A DNA stretch of 64,000 nucleotides from Allodiplogaster sudhausi (GCA_945643635.1 CALZFC010000031.1:4076001-4140000); one strand, 5' to 3'. Positions 13,450-26,085 are shown, counted from the first letter of the stretch. Program-made: numbers and translations. Notes: generated by a model not told the origin, from the letters alone.

Positions 13450-16400
13450 ATGGGCGAGTCGACAGTGGAAGCGGCTTCCGTGCTCGAGGCAGCTGCCGCA
13501 GTTTGTACGTCTCTTCCTTGTCCGCATCTCATTATCTCTTTTTCCATCACACTTTCCCGCTCTCGAACCTAGATCGATTTCTATCTGCTGTGCTCACCAG
13601 ATCATAATAATCATTATTAGTTAAATCATTCATCAAACCAATAGTTGTAGAAGAGTTTTATGACTATTACCGGAGCTTTTATATGTAAATAAATAGGTAT
13701 TTAAACAAATAAATAACAAATAAATGGCTTGAGCCGGCTGCGAATCTGATAAGAACACTCCCGCTGGAGGCTGCGCTTCCAACGGCAGCAGCGGTAGCAG
13801 CAAAGAAAGTCGCAAGTCCGGACCTCGTCCAGCACTGCAGATCTATCGACCGCCCGGTTTCTCTTTCATTATTATTTTTAAACGTTGGCTATCACCGAAA
13901 AATTATGTGATATTTCAAATTGCCGCAGCCCTTTGCACTCTCATTCGTGCGTGCTATTTTCATGCAGCGGTTTGTGCGACCAGCGAAACAGCACGCGAGA
14001 ATGAGAGTGAGGAATCACAGGGCAGACGCGGCAATTCGGATCTGCGTTAAATATTTTCGGTGATCGCCCTATGGATATTACTGAAATTGTCTTCGGTCGG
14101 CACATAACATGAAAGTGGACGAGAGTTAATCTGTTAATTGCACGAGGCCTTCGCGCCGAGCCCTCTTCGACCAACTCGAAAACGAAACCGTCGGAGGCCG
14201 CCGGTGTAAAGCAGCCACAAACAGCGAACAACACCACCAACATCGACAACAACAACTCGATTCACGACACCGCCAACAGTCCGCCTCCTCCTCTCTCTTC
14301 TCTCTCTTCCCCAGACAACACGAGGAATAATTCTGCGTCTAGTCCGGTGCGTGTACGGTATTCCATGTGTATTTTAAATATTTTCTTTAATTATAATTTT
14401 GCTCGATTAAAAGTACAATTTTCCTCGCCAGGTAAAAGTCGACACGAGGCCATCGGCCAACGGCGAAGGTCGGACCCATAAAGAAATGAAGCGAAACGGG
14501 CAAAGTAAGAGAAGACCACTAGTAACTTTCTTCATTTGCAAAATATTAAATTATTAAAATAGAACCTTTTTCTACTTTGCGTCTTAATTATGTATTGCGA
14601 CAGTTATGAATATATTTAAAAATGTACCTATTAAACGATAATAAAAATAGATAAATAAATATTTTGCATTCTTCAAAAACCTTATTTACAGTTCCGGAAC
14701 ATCAAGAGAGAACGCTCGCTTCGCCGACAACTCCGGCGCTCCGCCTAAGGGCATCCAGCACGCTCTCAGATGAGAGCGCTGCGTCCAGGGTAGGATGGAA
14801 GTCTCTCACTCACTCTCTGTCTCTCTCTCTCGTTCCCTCTTTTTTTTTGCTCTCGCTCTCTCCCCCTTCTTCCTCGATCCTTCTCTCACAATCTTGCTCC
14901 TAAGCATCCGCTATTTATCTCATTTATTTTGTTTGAATAGCCAAAAAAAGCTGTCTCTCCACAGAAGTCGCTCGACTCGTTGTCCCTGAGCACTGGGACG
15001 GATCAGTCGAGCGAGCGTTCCGCGCCGGTCGCGCCCCCCGCGCGCGGCAACGCCAACAATCGCCTCTCGCAAGTCTCCATCGCCTCTTCTGGAAAGGTGT
15101 GCTGCGCTTAGGGCATACATATGTATGTAGTAATATTACAAGTACTTCAAATGTAAATTTAAAAAATAATCTTATCGCTCATAATTGTAAATATTTTCCA
15201 CTCATATGTTGTTGCATAATTCTTTTACACATACATAATTCAAGAATTAATTTGAATATAAATAAATTTAACATAATTTTGCAAATTCTTACAACCCCCG
15301 ACCAAGTATTGTCGTCGTCCTTTTATTTATTCGATGCATTAATAATAATGTGACAACACTTGAAGATTTGTTTTCGACTAACGGTAAATGCGAAAATAAA
15401 AATCGAAGAGAGATATTAAAAAGATCCGAGAGAACGGTCCTTGCACAGCAGGGGACGACTGGCGCGGCCGCGGCATCGAAGAAACCGTCGCTGGCTGCGC
15501 AGTCGTCGCTGTCCTCTCGCGCGCTCACTCCGCAGGAGGCGCTGCACGCCGGCGTCTCCCTCCGCGCCCTCGGCATCACGAGCACCGCCGCCGCCGCCGA
15601 TCTCGAGCGACTCATCGCCAGTCATCATTTATACATCATTCTTTTTAAATTTTATTTATTCTTTTAAACATATATTTATTCGATATTACTCGTCTCAAGT
15701 ATTTATTAAGATTAAGGTAAATATCTTGCAAGCCCAAAAAAGACACCATTTTTTCCTCTATCTCTTATTAATGCTCCCGAAATCCCTCTCGTCAAGGTGA
15801 ATTCTCGTGCGAACTGTCGGGTGCCGAGGTCGGCGAGGCGATGGCGCGTTTCGCTGTCGAGAGCGGCGCTACCACCGGACGTGCCGTGGCGAAGGCGGCG
15901 CAACTGCTCAAGTAAGCTCCGCCCCTTTAGCTGAAGTAGCTCCGCCCACCTGTCCACCATACAATCCATTGCACTTCAGAGACTCTTCATGCTTTATCGG
16001 ACTTCGACGTGGTCTTATTACTGGAATTTCGACATATTTCGAGGTGCGTTTCTCTCATTCTAATTTAACGTTATTATTATTTTATTATATCGTATTCAAA
16101 TATTTATTTATTTATACTTGTGAAGACAGTGACTGAATGGAGGTACTATTTTTTTGACCCCGGGTATATGTGCAAAAGTGATTTAGAAGAGGAAATAATG
16201 ATAATAATGATTATGGTAATCAATAAATCGATAGCGTTATTGTTAGACACGCGCCGCTCTGCGACAGGAGCGGTTGCGGTCGTGGCTCGCTCTTCTCTCA
16301 CTCATCACCGACCTGTATGTCCACATTGGCGATGCCAGCAATGGTCAGTCTGGAACTTTAGGCTCTTTTTTCTCTCTCTATCTCTCTATCTTTCTCTCAC

Positions 16401-17260
16401 TTTATCGTTCATTACTTCTCGTTTTCTCCTTCTCTAGCTCGCTATTTCTGCCTCTCTGCCTATCTCTCTCTGTCGCTATCTCTCCCTCCACTCTCTCATT
16501 TCAGGTGAGCTCATCAGCATCATCTTTGATTCATTTGGGTATCTTCTTCGCCCGCCAGTGCTGGACACTGTCAAGATTGAAGAGGCGAGCACTATGATCT
16601 AATTAAATTAAGAGCTAAAATAAATAAGTGACTGCTAAAGGTATGTACATATGTATACCTGGTTTGCAGAAAGCTCTAAGGGTGATACCTAGATTCTGCA
16701 TAGAAACGCATGCCCAAGAGACGTCAATAATAGAAGCAAGGAAAATGATTACCTAAAGACGCTGTCCAGGGACTTTAGAAACTAAGGTAATCTTCAAGAA
16801 AAGAATATGTAGGGCTAAAGACGCAAACAGTAAAGTAGGGGAAACTTTAAGCTCCATAAAAAAAATGACATTTTTCAGCTGGAGATGCTGATCTCGGCGC
16901 TGCTCTCGCTTGGCTATGAACTCGAACGCGAGTGCCCGGATCGGCTGTCCGCCTTCAAGGACCTCATACGAGACGCGTTCATGATGGTATGTATGTTTGT
17001 ACATACATTTGCTCTCCTTTACATTATTAACGATCAGCAGAGAGTAGTTTCCTTCTTTATTTTAGCTCTATAATAAATAAATCTATAGTAAAATAGTGAA
17101 AACTAAATGTCAATCGATAAATCAATAAAAAAAATTGTTCGTCAAGGCGAGCGAGCCCTGGGCGCGCAAGATGATTCTGTTGATGCTCGAGCTGTCCGCG
17201 TGCAGCTGGAAGCTACCGCCAGAAGCCAACGAATACTACTTCCAGAATCTGAGCAACTAG
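13450..17260 (+). CDS. MIF4G-domain protein, CTIF/PAIP1/MIF4GD-like, 13 exons
   Basis: Exons 13450-13504, 13734-13856, 14147-14346, 14432-14504, 14692-14789, 14941-15096, 15452-15620, 15797-15911, 15980-16043, 16247-16343, 16505-16584, 16879-16986 and 17147-17260 join in phase to 483 residues. The first 280 are low-complexity (Ser, Pro, Asn, Thr) with a short motif RPALQIYRPP in exon 2. The last 150 or so read as helical repeats (ERLRSWLALLSLITDLYVHI, then LLSLGYELERE, then RKMILLMLEL, ending NEYYFQNLSN). This order matches the C-terminal part of MIF4G domains in CTIF, PAIP1 and SLIP1/MIF4GD, which bind eIF3, eIF4A or cap-binding partners to control translation. Intron 11 needs a GC donor (GAG|GCGAGC at 16585) to keep frame; read through, it gives a stop at 16600. 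Weak acceptors precede exons 2, 3, 7 and 8. The exact orthologue is uncertain. Confidence 0.75.
13887..14068. mobile_element. MITE copy 1, in intron 2 of the MIF4G gene
   Basis: A 182-bp element with inverted ends that start GGCTATCACCGAAAA and finish TTTTCGGTGATCGCC. Inside, a second inverted pair (CACTCTCATTC with GTGCTATTT, and its complement) flanks a short centre, so the whole element can fold back. Related copies lie at about 27140-27318 and 37608-37800. No transposase is encoded. Confidence 0.8.
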
Positions 17261-18476
17261 GAGAGAGAGAGAGAGACAGAGAGAGAGAGGCGGAGATGGA
17301 AAGATAGAAAATAATAGAGATAGAAACGGAGAGAAGAAAAGAATAAGAGAGTGAGAGAGAGAGAGAAAAGAAGAGAGGAGGCGATGTTATTGATGTTATT
17401 CGCACAAGCTATTGATTTCATTCTACTCGAATTTGTTTTTTGGTTTCTTCTTTTTTTCATTTAGCGACTTACCATTAGCGCTGCTTGTTTTTGTTTAATT
17501 CTTTTTTTTTCTTTTTTTTGTTGCTTTACACGCGCTCATCGTCTTCTTTCTGTTCCGAGTCATGCAGAATGCTCAGAGACTCTGGCGAATTGCCCTGATC
17601 ATAGGCCAAAGGGTCCAAACATCAAAAAGAAAGAAATCGATAACTGCAAAAGATTCGATAACTTGTTTCCCGATGGACGGGAATTCTTTCTGATGATCCA
17701 GCACACAAATTCTCCGTGAATGCGAGACGAGTTCATGAGCGAGAAGAAAAAAAAGAAACGACGGAGAAGCGCGCAAAGTTCTCCGATTCGCGAGAATGTT
17801 CCTTGTTCTCTTCTTATTTTAATCGACATATATATTTTTTTTAATATTTCTTAAATATTAAATTTACATATATCCTTATGAAATTTGCATACATACTATA
17901 TGTACTTGTGCTTCTGAAGCCTTACTGCATACTCCATGACGAGAGCTTGAATACTTATCCCGTTGCTTTGCCTGCCGCGGCTGCCACGCTTATCCCCCGT
18001 TTATATTCTCATTTATCTCATTAATAATATCGATTGCTATGCAAATATCTTGATTTTCACGCATATGTTTGTTGCGATTTGATCCTTTTCGTGTAGAGGT
18101 TTATGTTTTTCCTAGTTATCATCTCTGTGTCTGTCGTTCATTCGTTATTCACACACATGCATGATGTTGTTATTTATTGCCCTTATCCGTCAGGAGACGA
18201 GAAGTGTATATCTAGATGGAAAGAAAACAAATTAACTTAACCTAGCCATAAGATCAAGCGAAAGTAGCTTGAACCACTTAGATTCGCTCCTTACAAGTCA
18301 CACCGTGGAATACGTTGTTTCATCTCGGTCTTTCGTGTCGAATTATTTCGAAAGAACAACAATGATTACTTACTTGCGTCTTAGATCACTCATTGTCAAT
18401 TCTTGATGAAACTTCACAAAATTTAATATTAATCGTAGAAAAGAAAATTTTCCCACTGTGCAACCGGTTCTCTATT
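17261..18476. other. Non-coding stretch after the MIF4G gene
   Basis: A GA tract at 17262-17380 follows the stop codon directly, then AT-rich sequence. At 18301-18372 there is a fragment shared with the inverted arms of the later units (compare 28330-28385 and 38708-38760). I see no gene in it. Confidence 0.6.
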
Positions 18477-18780
18477 TTATCATTACGTTCATGCTCTATT
18501 TTCCCTTCTTTCGCACTTTCACTGGCTGCTTCTGGGCTCCAAAAGAACCAATTGTTGTTGTACAAACATTAGAAGCATAGCGAAAGTGTCTTTTTCTTCA
18601 CATTCTCACGTTGTAACTTTACGAGCGGATGTTTGATAAAGAACTACGGAAACCGTTGGTATTTCAGTTTGGCTGGAAACAAACACATACACACGCCTCA
18701 TACACACGCGCTGGCCTCAGCAGGAGAGGTTGCTCGCTCACGCTGTGTGTGTTAAGAGAGCATGTCCGTAAGGTTCGAGC

Positions 18781-20434
18781 GCAGCCTGCCCCGGGAAAAT
18801 TGTTTTCGAATTCATTAACGGAAAACATTTTGCTTATACAACTCGACGTGCTCTTTTTAATGAGACTAATTTCATAATCATCCGATTTTTTCCCTTCGGG
18901 ATACACTACAGTAACCCTGAAAATTCATTGAGCCATAAATCCGTTAAAAATCTGTTTTGAGAAATGATGTACATATCATTCAATAGCATTTCAAAAGCTC
19001 TTCAAATTTCATCTAGGAACATGTTTTACGAAAATTTTATTTTGGTCGAGAAAATAGGCGTTAAATTATTTGAAGGGTCGACACGCCACTTTATGCTCAT
19101 TTCTACACTCTGCAACCTAGATAGAAAGAAAGAGCGTGAAATTTGCTATCAAATAATCACCATTGAAGAAAAATCTGAGCGTACCAATTTTTTCTATGAC
19201 GTGAGCAATGCGCGCGAGTCGGTCAAAATGGCACATTTTTGGCCGCCGAGGCACCGTGCAAGCGCATTCATCGATCCATAACTACGCTCAATGTTAATAT
19301 TACAAAATCGTTAGCATATCATCTAAGAGCTCTCACAGAGATCTTCAAATGCTACATACATACTTTTATTGAAATATTTATATTTCTATGGAAAATTTCG
19401 TTCTGTACTTTTAGAACGCTTAAAAAACTACTTTACAAACATTCCAGCATTTCAAAACATGCATCATTAGAACGAGCGTGAAATTTGCTTCAAGATAGAC
19501 CCCTTTCAATAAACTTTCAAGCCTATAATGTTTTGTTATAATGATAAGAATTGGGCATCAGCTTAGCACAATTCTTCACCGGAAAAAAATATTGGAATAT
19601 TCCAATTCGAATAATCTAAACAGCGAAATTCTTGGGCGAAAGGACAGCGACGCAACTTTACCTACTCTTATGACTTATAACAAAACATTATAGACTTGAA
19701 ATTTTATTAAAAGGGGTTCATCTTGTAGCAAATTTCACGCTCTTTCTTATGATGTATGTCTTGAAATGCGGAAATGTTTGTAAAGTAGTTTTTTAAGCGT
19801 TCTAATAGTACAGAACGAAATTTTCCATGAAATATAAATATTTCAATAAAAGAATGTATGTAGCATTTGAAGATCTCTGTGAGAGCTCTTAGATGATATG
19901 CTAACGATTTTGTAATATTAACATTGAGCGTAGTTATGGATCGATGAATGCGCTTGCACGGTGCCTCGGCGGCCAAAAATGTGCCATTTTGACCGACTCG
20001 CGCGCATTGCTCACGTCATAGAAAAAATTGGTACGCTCAGATTTTTCTTCAATGGTGATTATTTGATAGCAAATTTCACGCTCTTTCTTTCTATCTAGGT
20101 TGCAGAGTGTAGAAATGAGCATAAAGTGGCGTGTCGACCCTTCAAATAATTTAACGCCTATTTTCTCGACCAAAATAAAATTTTCGTAAAACATGTTCCT
20201 AGATGAAATTTGAAGAGCTTTTGAAATGCTATTGAATGATATGTACATCATTTCTCAAAACAGATTTTTAACGGATTTATGGCTCAATGAATTTTCAGGG
20301 TTACTGTAGTGTATCCCGAAGGGAAAAAATCGGATGATGTTGAAATTAGTCTCATTAAAAAGAGCACGTCGAGTTGTATAAGCAAAATGTTTTCCGTTAA
20401 TGAATTCGAAAACAATTTTCCCGGGGCAGGCTGC
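18781..20434. mobile_element. Foldback element, about 776-bp inverted arms
   Basis: The left arm 18781-19556 and right arm 19659-20434 are near-identical inverted copies symmetrical about 19607.5, with no net length difference and a spacer of roughly 100 bp. An identical 105-codon frame occurs at 18964-19281 (+) and 19934-20251 (-). The outer ends carry GCAGCCTGCCCCGGG and its complement. No known transposase or other protein family was recognised. A transcript across it would form a long hairpin RNA. Confidence 0.9.
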
Positions 20435-20817
20435 CTTAAGCGCATGCTCGACTCTTATAGAGAAGCTCTCTTAAATCTGACATTTTATTGCTGTTTCCGT
20501 TTACTCCTCTCGTTCCCCCCACATGACTTGGGCGCTCTGATGCCAGTTCTGTCTGGTGCGTGAGGCGACAGTCTTTCTCCATTTCCGGTGTAGAAATTTC
20601 TTTCCTAGCAATCCGCTGGCAGCTGTCTGGCGTAGTAAACCAAGCATCTGTTGGCGTGGGTTTACAGAGAGTGGACGCGTATTGCAGAGCCAGTAGCGTG
20701 GGTGGCCAGGAGAGAGCGTATCTCTTCAGTCTATTCTGAGCCTTGCCTTTCCTTTACTGTCTCCCTCTCTCTCTCACACTCTGTGACTGCCTTCCGATCT
20801 CTCTTGTCTTAACAGAA

Positions 20818-22047
20818 ATGGGTATTTCTCAAGACTCCTTCCTTCATGCTTTCTCGGCTTTGGCCGAAGAGCTGAAGGCTTCCAATCAGGCCGTGTTGTC
20901 CTCTGTCCAATCACTGATCGATGCACACACCCAGTCCTCCGCGTCTATGACTCAATCAATTGAGAAACTTGTCGCATGTGTCTCTGAGCTGTGCTCTGCG
21001 TCTCTGGCTCGCCCTATCAGTGTTGGGGGTGACCCCTCTCCCTCTCCTCATATCGCATCTCGCACATACGCGTCCGTTGCAAGTGATGTGGCCGCTGCTG
21101 TGGCCAATGTCGTGTACTCGGAGCGAGACCTTCATGAGGGAAAGAGACGGAGGGCCGTTCTGAAAGGTCTCCCCTAGCTTGATGATGACAATGCAACTAA
21201 CACTTATGACATGCGCATTATGACTGAGATAAATAATGCCGATCTCATCTCTGCTCTGTCCTCTGGCAATGTCAGTACTCACCGACATGGTAAGACTGCC
21301 CCCCGCATTATCAAGATTCAGTTCCCCTCCAATGAGCTACGGGAGAGTTTCCTCTCTCTCGCCCGCCAGAAGAAACATGAAGACGTGGCCGCCTTCCCCC
21401 ACGCCTACTTCCGCCGTGACCTGACGCCCCTGCAGCTGGCGCAGGAGACGGCGGCAAGGAAGGAGGCCGGTCGTCTGAACGCAGAGGCCGGAATGCTCAG
21501 GTTTGTGGTGCGCGATGAACTTGTTGTTGAGCTGCGCAACCCGCGGCCACTCACTGAGCGCTCTCGGCTTAATCAGTCTAAAAATGCCTCGTCTTCCTCC
21601 TCTCTCTCCGTCTCTCTCACTGCTTCCTCCTCTCAAAATACCGTTGCCGGTGGCAACGGTCTCTCTCGGATTAATCCTCCTGCTTCCAGAACATTCCATA
21701 ATAGCAACCGCCGCCGCCCGTCAACTAAAAGAGTGCTCGTCGCTCCGTCCTCTCCTCCCATCCGTGTGCCACCTCCCACACCAACTGCGCATGGCAAGAG
21801 GACTGTGCAGCTTCCTCGCCGCGCGCTCATGTCTGCCCTGAGGCAGATCGCTGTCCGCCCCACCCGCCGACCTCCGAAGCGCGCTCTCGCTAGCGTCACC
21901 GAGGACGAGGAGGCCATGCACACTGATGGTGAGGGCGAGACCGACAGCAAGCGACTCGACAACAAGAGCACACCGCCTCGCCCCAACGACAACGAATCTC
22001 AGTTTCCCCCCGCCCCCTTGACCACTTCTCCTTCCTCCTCCGGCTAG
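20818..22047 (+). pseudogene. LINE ORF1-like protein with an internal TAG
   Basis: The frame opens before the ATG at 20818 and continues to a TAG at 22045, interrupted by a TAG at 21175. The part before the internal stop has a helical region and ends with ERDLHEGKRRRAVLKGLP, a pattern common before the nucleic-acid-binding part of nematode ORF1 proteins. After it come IKIQFPSNELRESFL and a basic, Ser/Pro-rich tail. ORF1 proteins bind the element RNA. The internal stop is at the boundary of these parts. Confidence 0.7.
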
Positions 22048-24910
22048 GATGCACGCTTCAGGGATCATTCAGATTGCTTAAGTGCTATTGATCCTTCCCC
22101 GCCTGCCTCTCCTGATCCGTGCATACCATTTCCCTGTCCAGCATCCCCAATTGAAGGAAAAATTGTCTGTTACCATGTTAATTTCCGATCCGTTGTTTCG
22201 AAGCTGGATATCTTAGACTTTCTCCTTTCTTCTCATTCTCCTGATATTCTTGCGATTTCCGAAACATGGGCTTCTCCGGAACGCTTATGCGACTCTTCAC
22301 TTTCCTTCAATGGCCGCTATCAAGTATTTCGCTCTGACCGTCTCTCCCCTGCTCCTGGCGGTGGTGTCGCAATTTTAGTCTGCTCTTTCCTTCCCTCTCT
22401 CGTTCTCTCTACTCTCTCCTTTTCTCCTTACTGTCAACTGTTAGCAGTGCGCGTCTCTGCTTCTTATCCATCTAGAAAAGCTGTTACTCTTGTGACAATA
22501 TATCGAAGTCCGACCTGCTCCAATGATTCTTTTGCTTCTTGCCCTGAAATTGACTGGCGCGTCTCCTGTCTCTCCGCTCCTCTCCCTGCCACTCATCACT
22601 CATCCCAACTTTTATCTTTCTGTATGTCTGCCAACCTTCATCAACTTGTTAAGTCTTCCACCCGCTTAAATCATACTCTTGACCTTGTTTTTTCCAATGA
22701 TCTCAGTCTAGTTGATACATGTAGGATCTTGCCTCCCCTTCCCTCTTTCGACCACTGTCTCTTGCACTTCGCCATTTCATTCCCATCCATGAGAATCCCT
22801 ACTGTTACCATCCCTAATTTCCGAAAAGCTGATTTCGAATATGCTTCCATTATTATCTCTTCTTTCAACTGGATTGACACCTTTGACGGTTTATCTGATC
22901 CAGATCAGCTTTATGAGAAATTCCTTACCATTATTCATGATGTCATTCGTGCTACCGTCCCTCTCCAAACTATCCGCCCAAAAACTACCCGATACCCTCC
23001 TCGCGCTATCAGATTACTTGATAAGTGCCGGAGGCATTATAGAAATGGGGCATCTCGTGGTTTGCTCCCTTATCTCATCTGTTCTTCTAAACTTCGCCGC
23101 ACCTTGCGGAAACATCAGCGCTCTCAAGAGGCAAAGGTCTCTTCCTCTCGCTCAGCGCGCGTCTTCTTCAACTTTGTTAATGGAAAGCTTAAAGGACAGC
23201 CATCTATTGGTGCTCTTAAAGAAAAATTAACGGGTCGTCATATACTTGACGATGCGGAGAAAGCGTCATGTTTCGCGAATATATTCCAAGCAACTTATTC
23301 GAACTCTCCTCCTTCTGCTACTACCCACTTCCCCACTCGAACCAATCACCAAATTGATTTCATTGATTTCTCTCCTCTCTCTATCTGCAACCAGCTACGC
23401 ACTCGTCCCTCCCGTAACTCTTCTACCGCTGATAATGTGCCCTATGCTTTCCCTAAGGGGGTCTCAACTGCTATATCCGTCCCACTTGCTATTCTCTTTA
23501 ATCGTTTTCTCCTTCACGGTGTGTGCCCCGCACTTTGGAAAACAGCATTTGTGAAACCAATTTACAAAAGGCAGGGCGATGTCAGTGACCCCACAAATTA
23601 TCGGCCAATTTCTCTTACTTCTGGCATATCTAAGACATTTGAACGAATTCTTTGCAGGCAGCTTTTCAACTACCTTGACCAACATGAACTCCTCTCTCCC
23701 TTCCAGCACGGTTTCCGTAGCAAAATGTCTTGTGGCTCTGCCCTTCTTTCCTCGCTCGTCTCCTGGCACTCAGCCTCATGTTTCCGCGGTTTATATTGAC
23801 TACTCAAAAGCGGTTGATAGCATCCCCCTCAATCTTCTTACTTCTAAGCTAGCCGTTTATGGCATTGACGGGTCCCTTTTACGCTGGCTCTCCTTCTTTC
23901 TGACCGGTAGATCTCAACGCGTCTGTATTAACAACCACCTTTCCGAAGAATACATGGTATCGTCTGGAGTCCCCCAAGGGAGTGTATGTGGTCCACTAAT
24001 GTTTCTTCTCTATATCAACGACCTCCCGGATTGCCTACCTATTGGTTCATATTGCACTCTTTATGTTGACGATGCTAAACTTTATACTGTTGCAGATACC
24101 GCTCTCCTTCAGCGTTCCTTGGACTGTCTGGCTGAGTGGTCTGCAAGATGGGGCTTCGAATCAATCTTAAGAAGACAATGTTTATGCCCATCGCCCCATC
24201 TCACCCCCCTTTTCAGCCCACCCTTCAATCTCATCCCATTCCCATCGCCTCCTCGTGCCGTGATCTTGGCACTATAATATGTAATGATCTTTCTTTCCGC
24301 ATGCATATCGAGTCCATATCTAGAAGAGCCTCCAACACTTGTTTCCACATCTTGCGTAATTTTAGGTCACGTAATGTGCATTTTCTTACTCGGCTTTTTA
24401 CTATTTATGTCCGGCCTCTGCTCGAATTTTGTATGGACGTACGGTCCCCCCAACATACTTTTTTAATCAAGCAAATTGAGAATGTTAAGCGCTTATTCAC
24501 CCCCCAACATACTTTTTTAATCAAGCAAATTGAGAATGTTAAGCGCTTATTCACCAGACTTGTATTTAAAAGATGTAATTTAAATGTAATTTCCTATTCT
24601 GGTCGATTAGAATATCTTGGGTTAGAGCGCCTTTCCAATCGAAGAACTATTAATGATCTCATGATTGAGATCATTAATAGTTCCTTAAGATCTTTAGAGG
24701 CATCGCCCCATCTGATATTTTCCTTATGTCGTCCCGAATATCTAGAGGTCATCGTCACAGATTATAAAGCATAGATTCCGTTCCACAGTTTATGAGAACT
24801 TCTTTGCAAATAGGGTAGTTAATTTATGGAATTCTCTGCCTGATAGTATTTTTGAAATGTCGCTCCCTATTGCTCGTAATCACATTAAGAATTTTTTAGC
24901 CAATATTTAA
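22048..24910 (+). pseudogene. LINE ORF2: endonuclease and reverse transcriptase, frameshifted
   Basis: It continues in the same frame as ORF1 after TAG 22045. ILAISETW, GGGVAIL and TIYRSP mark the endonuclease; the segment that should hold the GDFN catalytic motif is missing between SNDSFAS and PEIDW (near 22545). RT motifs follow: NYRPISL, QHGFRS, a YIDYSKAVDSI block (usual Phe of AFDS replaced by Val), SSGVPQGSVCGP and YVDDAK. Shifts of frame occur near 23770, 24150 and 24768. A 54-bp exact tandem duplication lies at about 24448-24555. The frame finally closes with TAA at 24908. It is inactive as read. Confidence 0.85.
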
Positions 24911-25456
24911 GATTACAATTTTCTTTCAGTTCCTATATTCCTTGCCCCCCCCCCAAATTGGCAGCCTCCCGTTGCTAGCCTCTCATTATCTGGTTGCGCT
25001 CAAATTTCTCTTGTTTTTAATTCTGTTCATATTTTCCATATCAATACAATACAAGCCAGATAAACATATATATATAAATATTAGAGCATAGGATGCGCTA
25101 GGAAGTGAAGAGTTCTTATGAATCTTTCAAGGACAACCGCCTCTCAACGCAGGAAGCTCAAGAATGACTTTGAAAGGGATCCATCTCGCAGGAAACCACC
25201 ATTCCTCTGCCGCTCCACTAAAGCTCAAAACAAATTTTAAAAAAAAACGTTTTATTTCATCATATGAAATCCGAGAAAAAGAAATTAATTATTTTTATTA
25301 CGATATTATTTCTTTCATATATGTAATTAAAAGGTTTCACCCAAGAATGCAGAATGCAAAGCATTTGGAAATATAAATTTTCATATATAAAATACATGTG
25401 AAATCTCGTAAAGGACTCCGTTACAGAGAGGCCGTCAAAAGTTTCCAAACCAACAT

Positions 25457-25651
25457 ATGAACAGAATTTTGTTCTACACAAATATACGAATTTCCAGTCT
25501 CTCCCACCAATTCTCTGATGAAGACTCAGATGAAGACTTTTGCCATCCATCAATCGTTTCTTTGCCTGCCTGTCACGATATCGTATTCGATGGAATATCG
25601 AATAGGCAAAGGAAAACTCGTTTGATGGAAGAGGGCTATCTTCAATGCTGA
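25457..25651 (+). other. Unassigned 64-codon ORF, duplicated
   Basis: The frame contains QFSDEDSDEDF and HDIVFDGISNRQRK, ending in TGA. A good acceptor (TTTCCAG at about 25494) could start an exon inside it. The identical frame recurs at 36633-36827 in unit 2. I do not recognise a family; it may be a transposon or gene remnant. Confidence 0.3.
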
Positions 25652-25956
25652 CAATGTCATGCGGAAGATCGAGAATAAAGGACGGTAGTCTTCTCTGTAT
25701 ATAACTTGTAACATATCAATTAATACTGCAAGAATCTTCATTTCTGTTCCAGCCGACTGCCTATTAGCGATAAAAATTTCCAAAAATAAAAAATAAAAAG
25801 ATAAAAAAAAATTCTACATCGAAGAACGTGAGAAATAGAAAGAAGTGCAATTCAGAAGTTACAAATTTTGGATAAAGAGGAATGAAAGGTACAACTTTCC
25901 ATATTCATCGTGCACTTTGATCACGTTAACCTTCATTAACCTTCACTCCAAATCCG

Positions 25957-25964
25957 TATAAAAG
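25957..25964 (+). promoter_or_regulatory. TATA box of family copy A
   Basis: TATAAAAG about 120 bp before the ATG at 26086, in sequence shared with copy C (about 33588-33595, opposite strand). In copy D the matching site reads TAAAAAAG. Confidence 0.5.
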
Positions 25965-26085
25965 TAAAGAATTCGGTAATGAAATCATTCCATCATCGCC
26001 TTCCGCTCGCATGAGGTTGACTTCTGCATCGCTCTCCTTCTTCACCACGCTTTCTCCTCTCTCCACTTTCCTCTGCCCCTCTCCG

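Larger units (their letters stand above)
20435..25085 (+). mobile_element. Degraded non-LTR retrotransposon (LINE, endonuclease plus RT, CR1/jockey-like)
   Basis: An ORF1-like frame (20818-22047) is followed by an apurinic-type endonuclease and reverse-transcriptase frame (about 22048-24910), then a 3' part with a C run at 24948-24957 and an AT-rich end near 25085. The 5' boundary is unclear: 20435-20740 is probably 5' leader. Together with the adjacent foldback it fills the insertion that unit 2 lacks. Confidence 0.85.
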
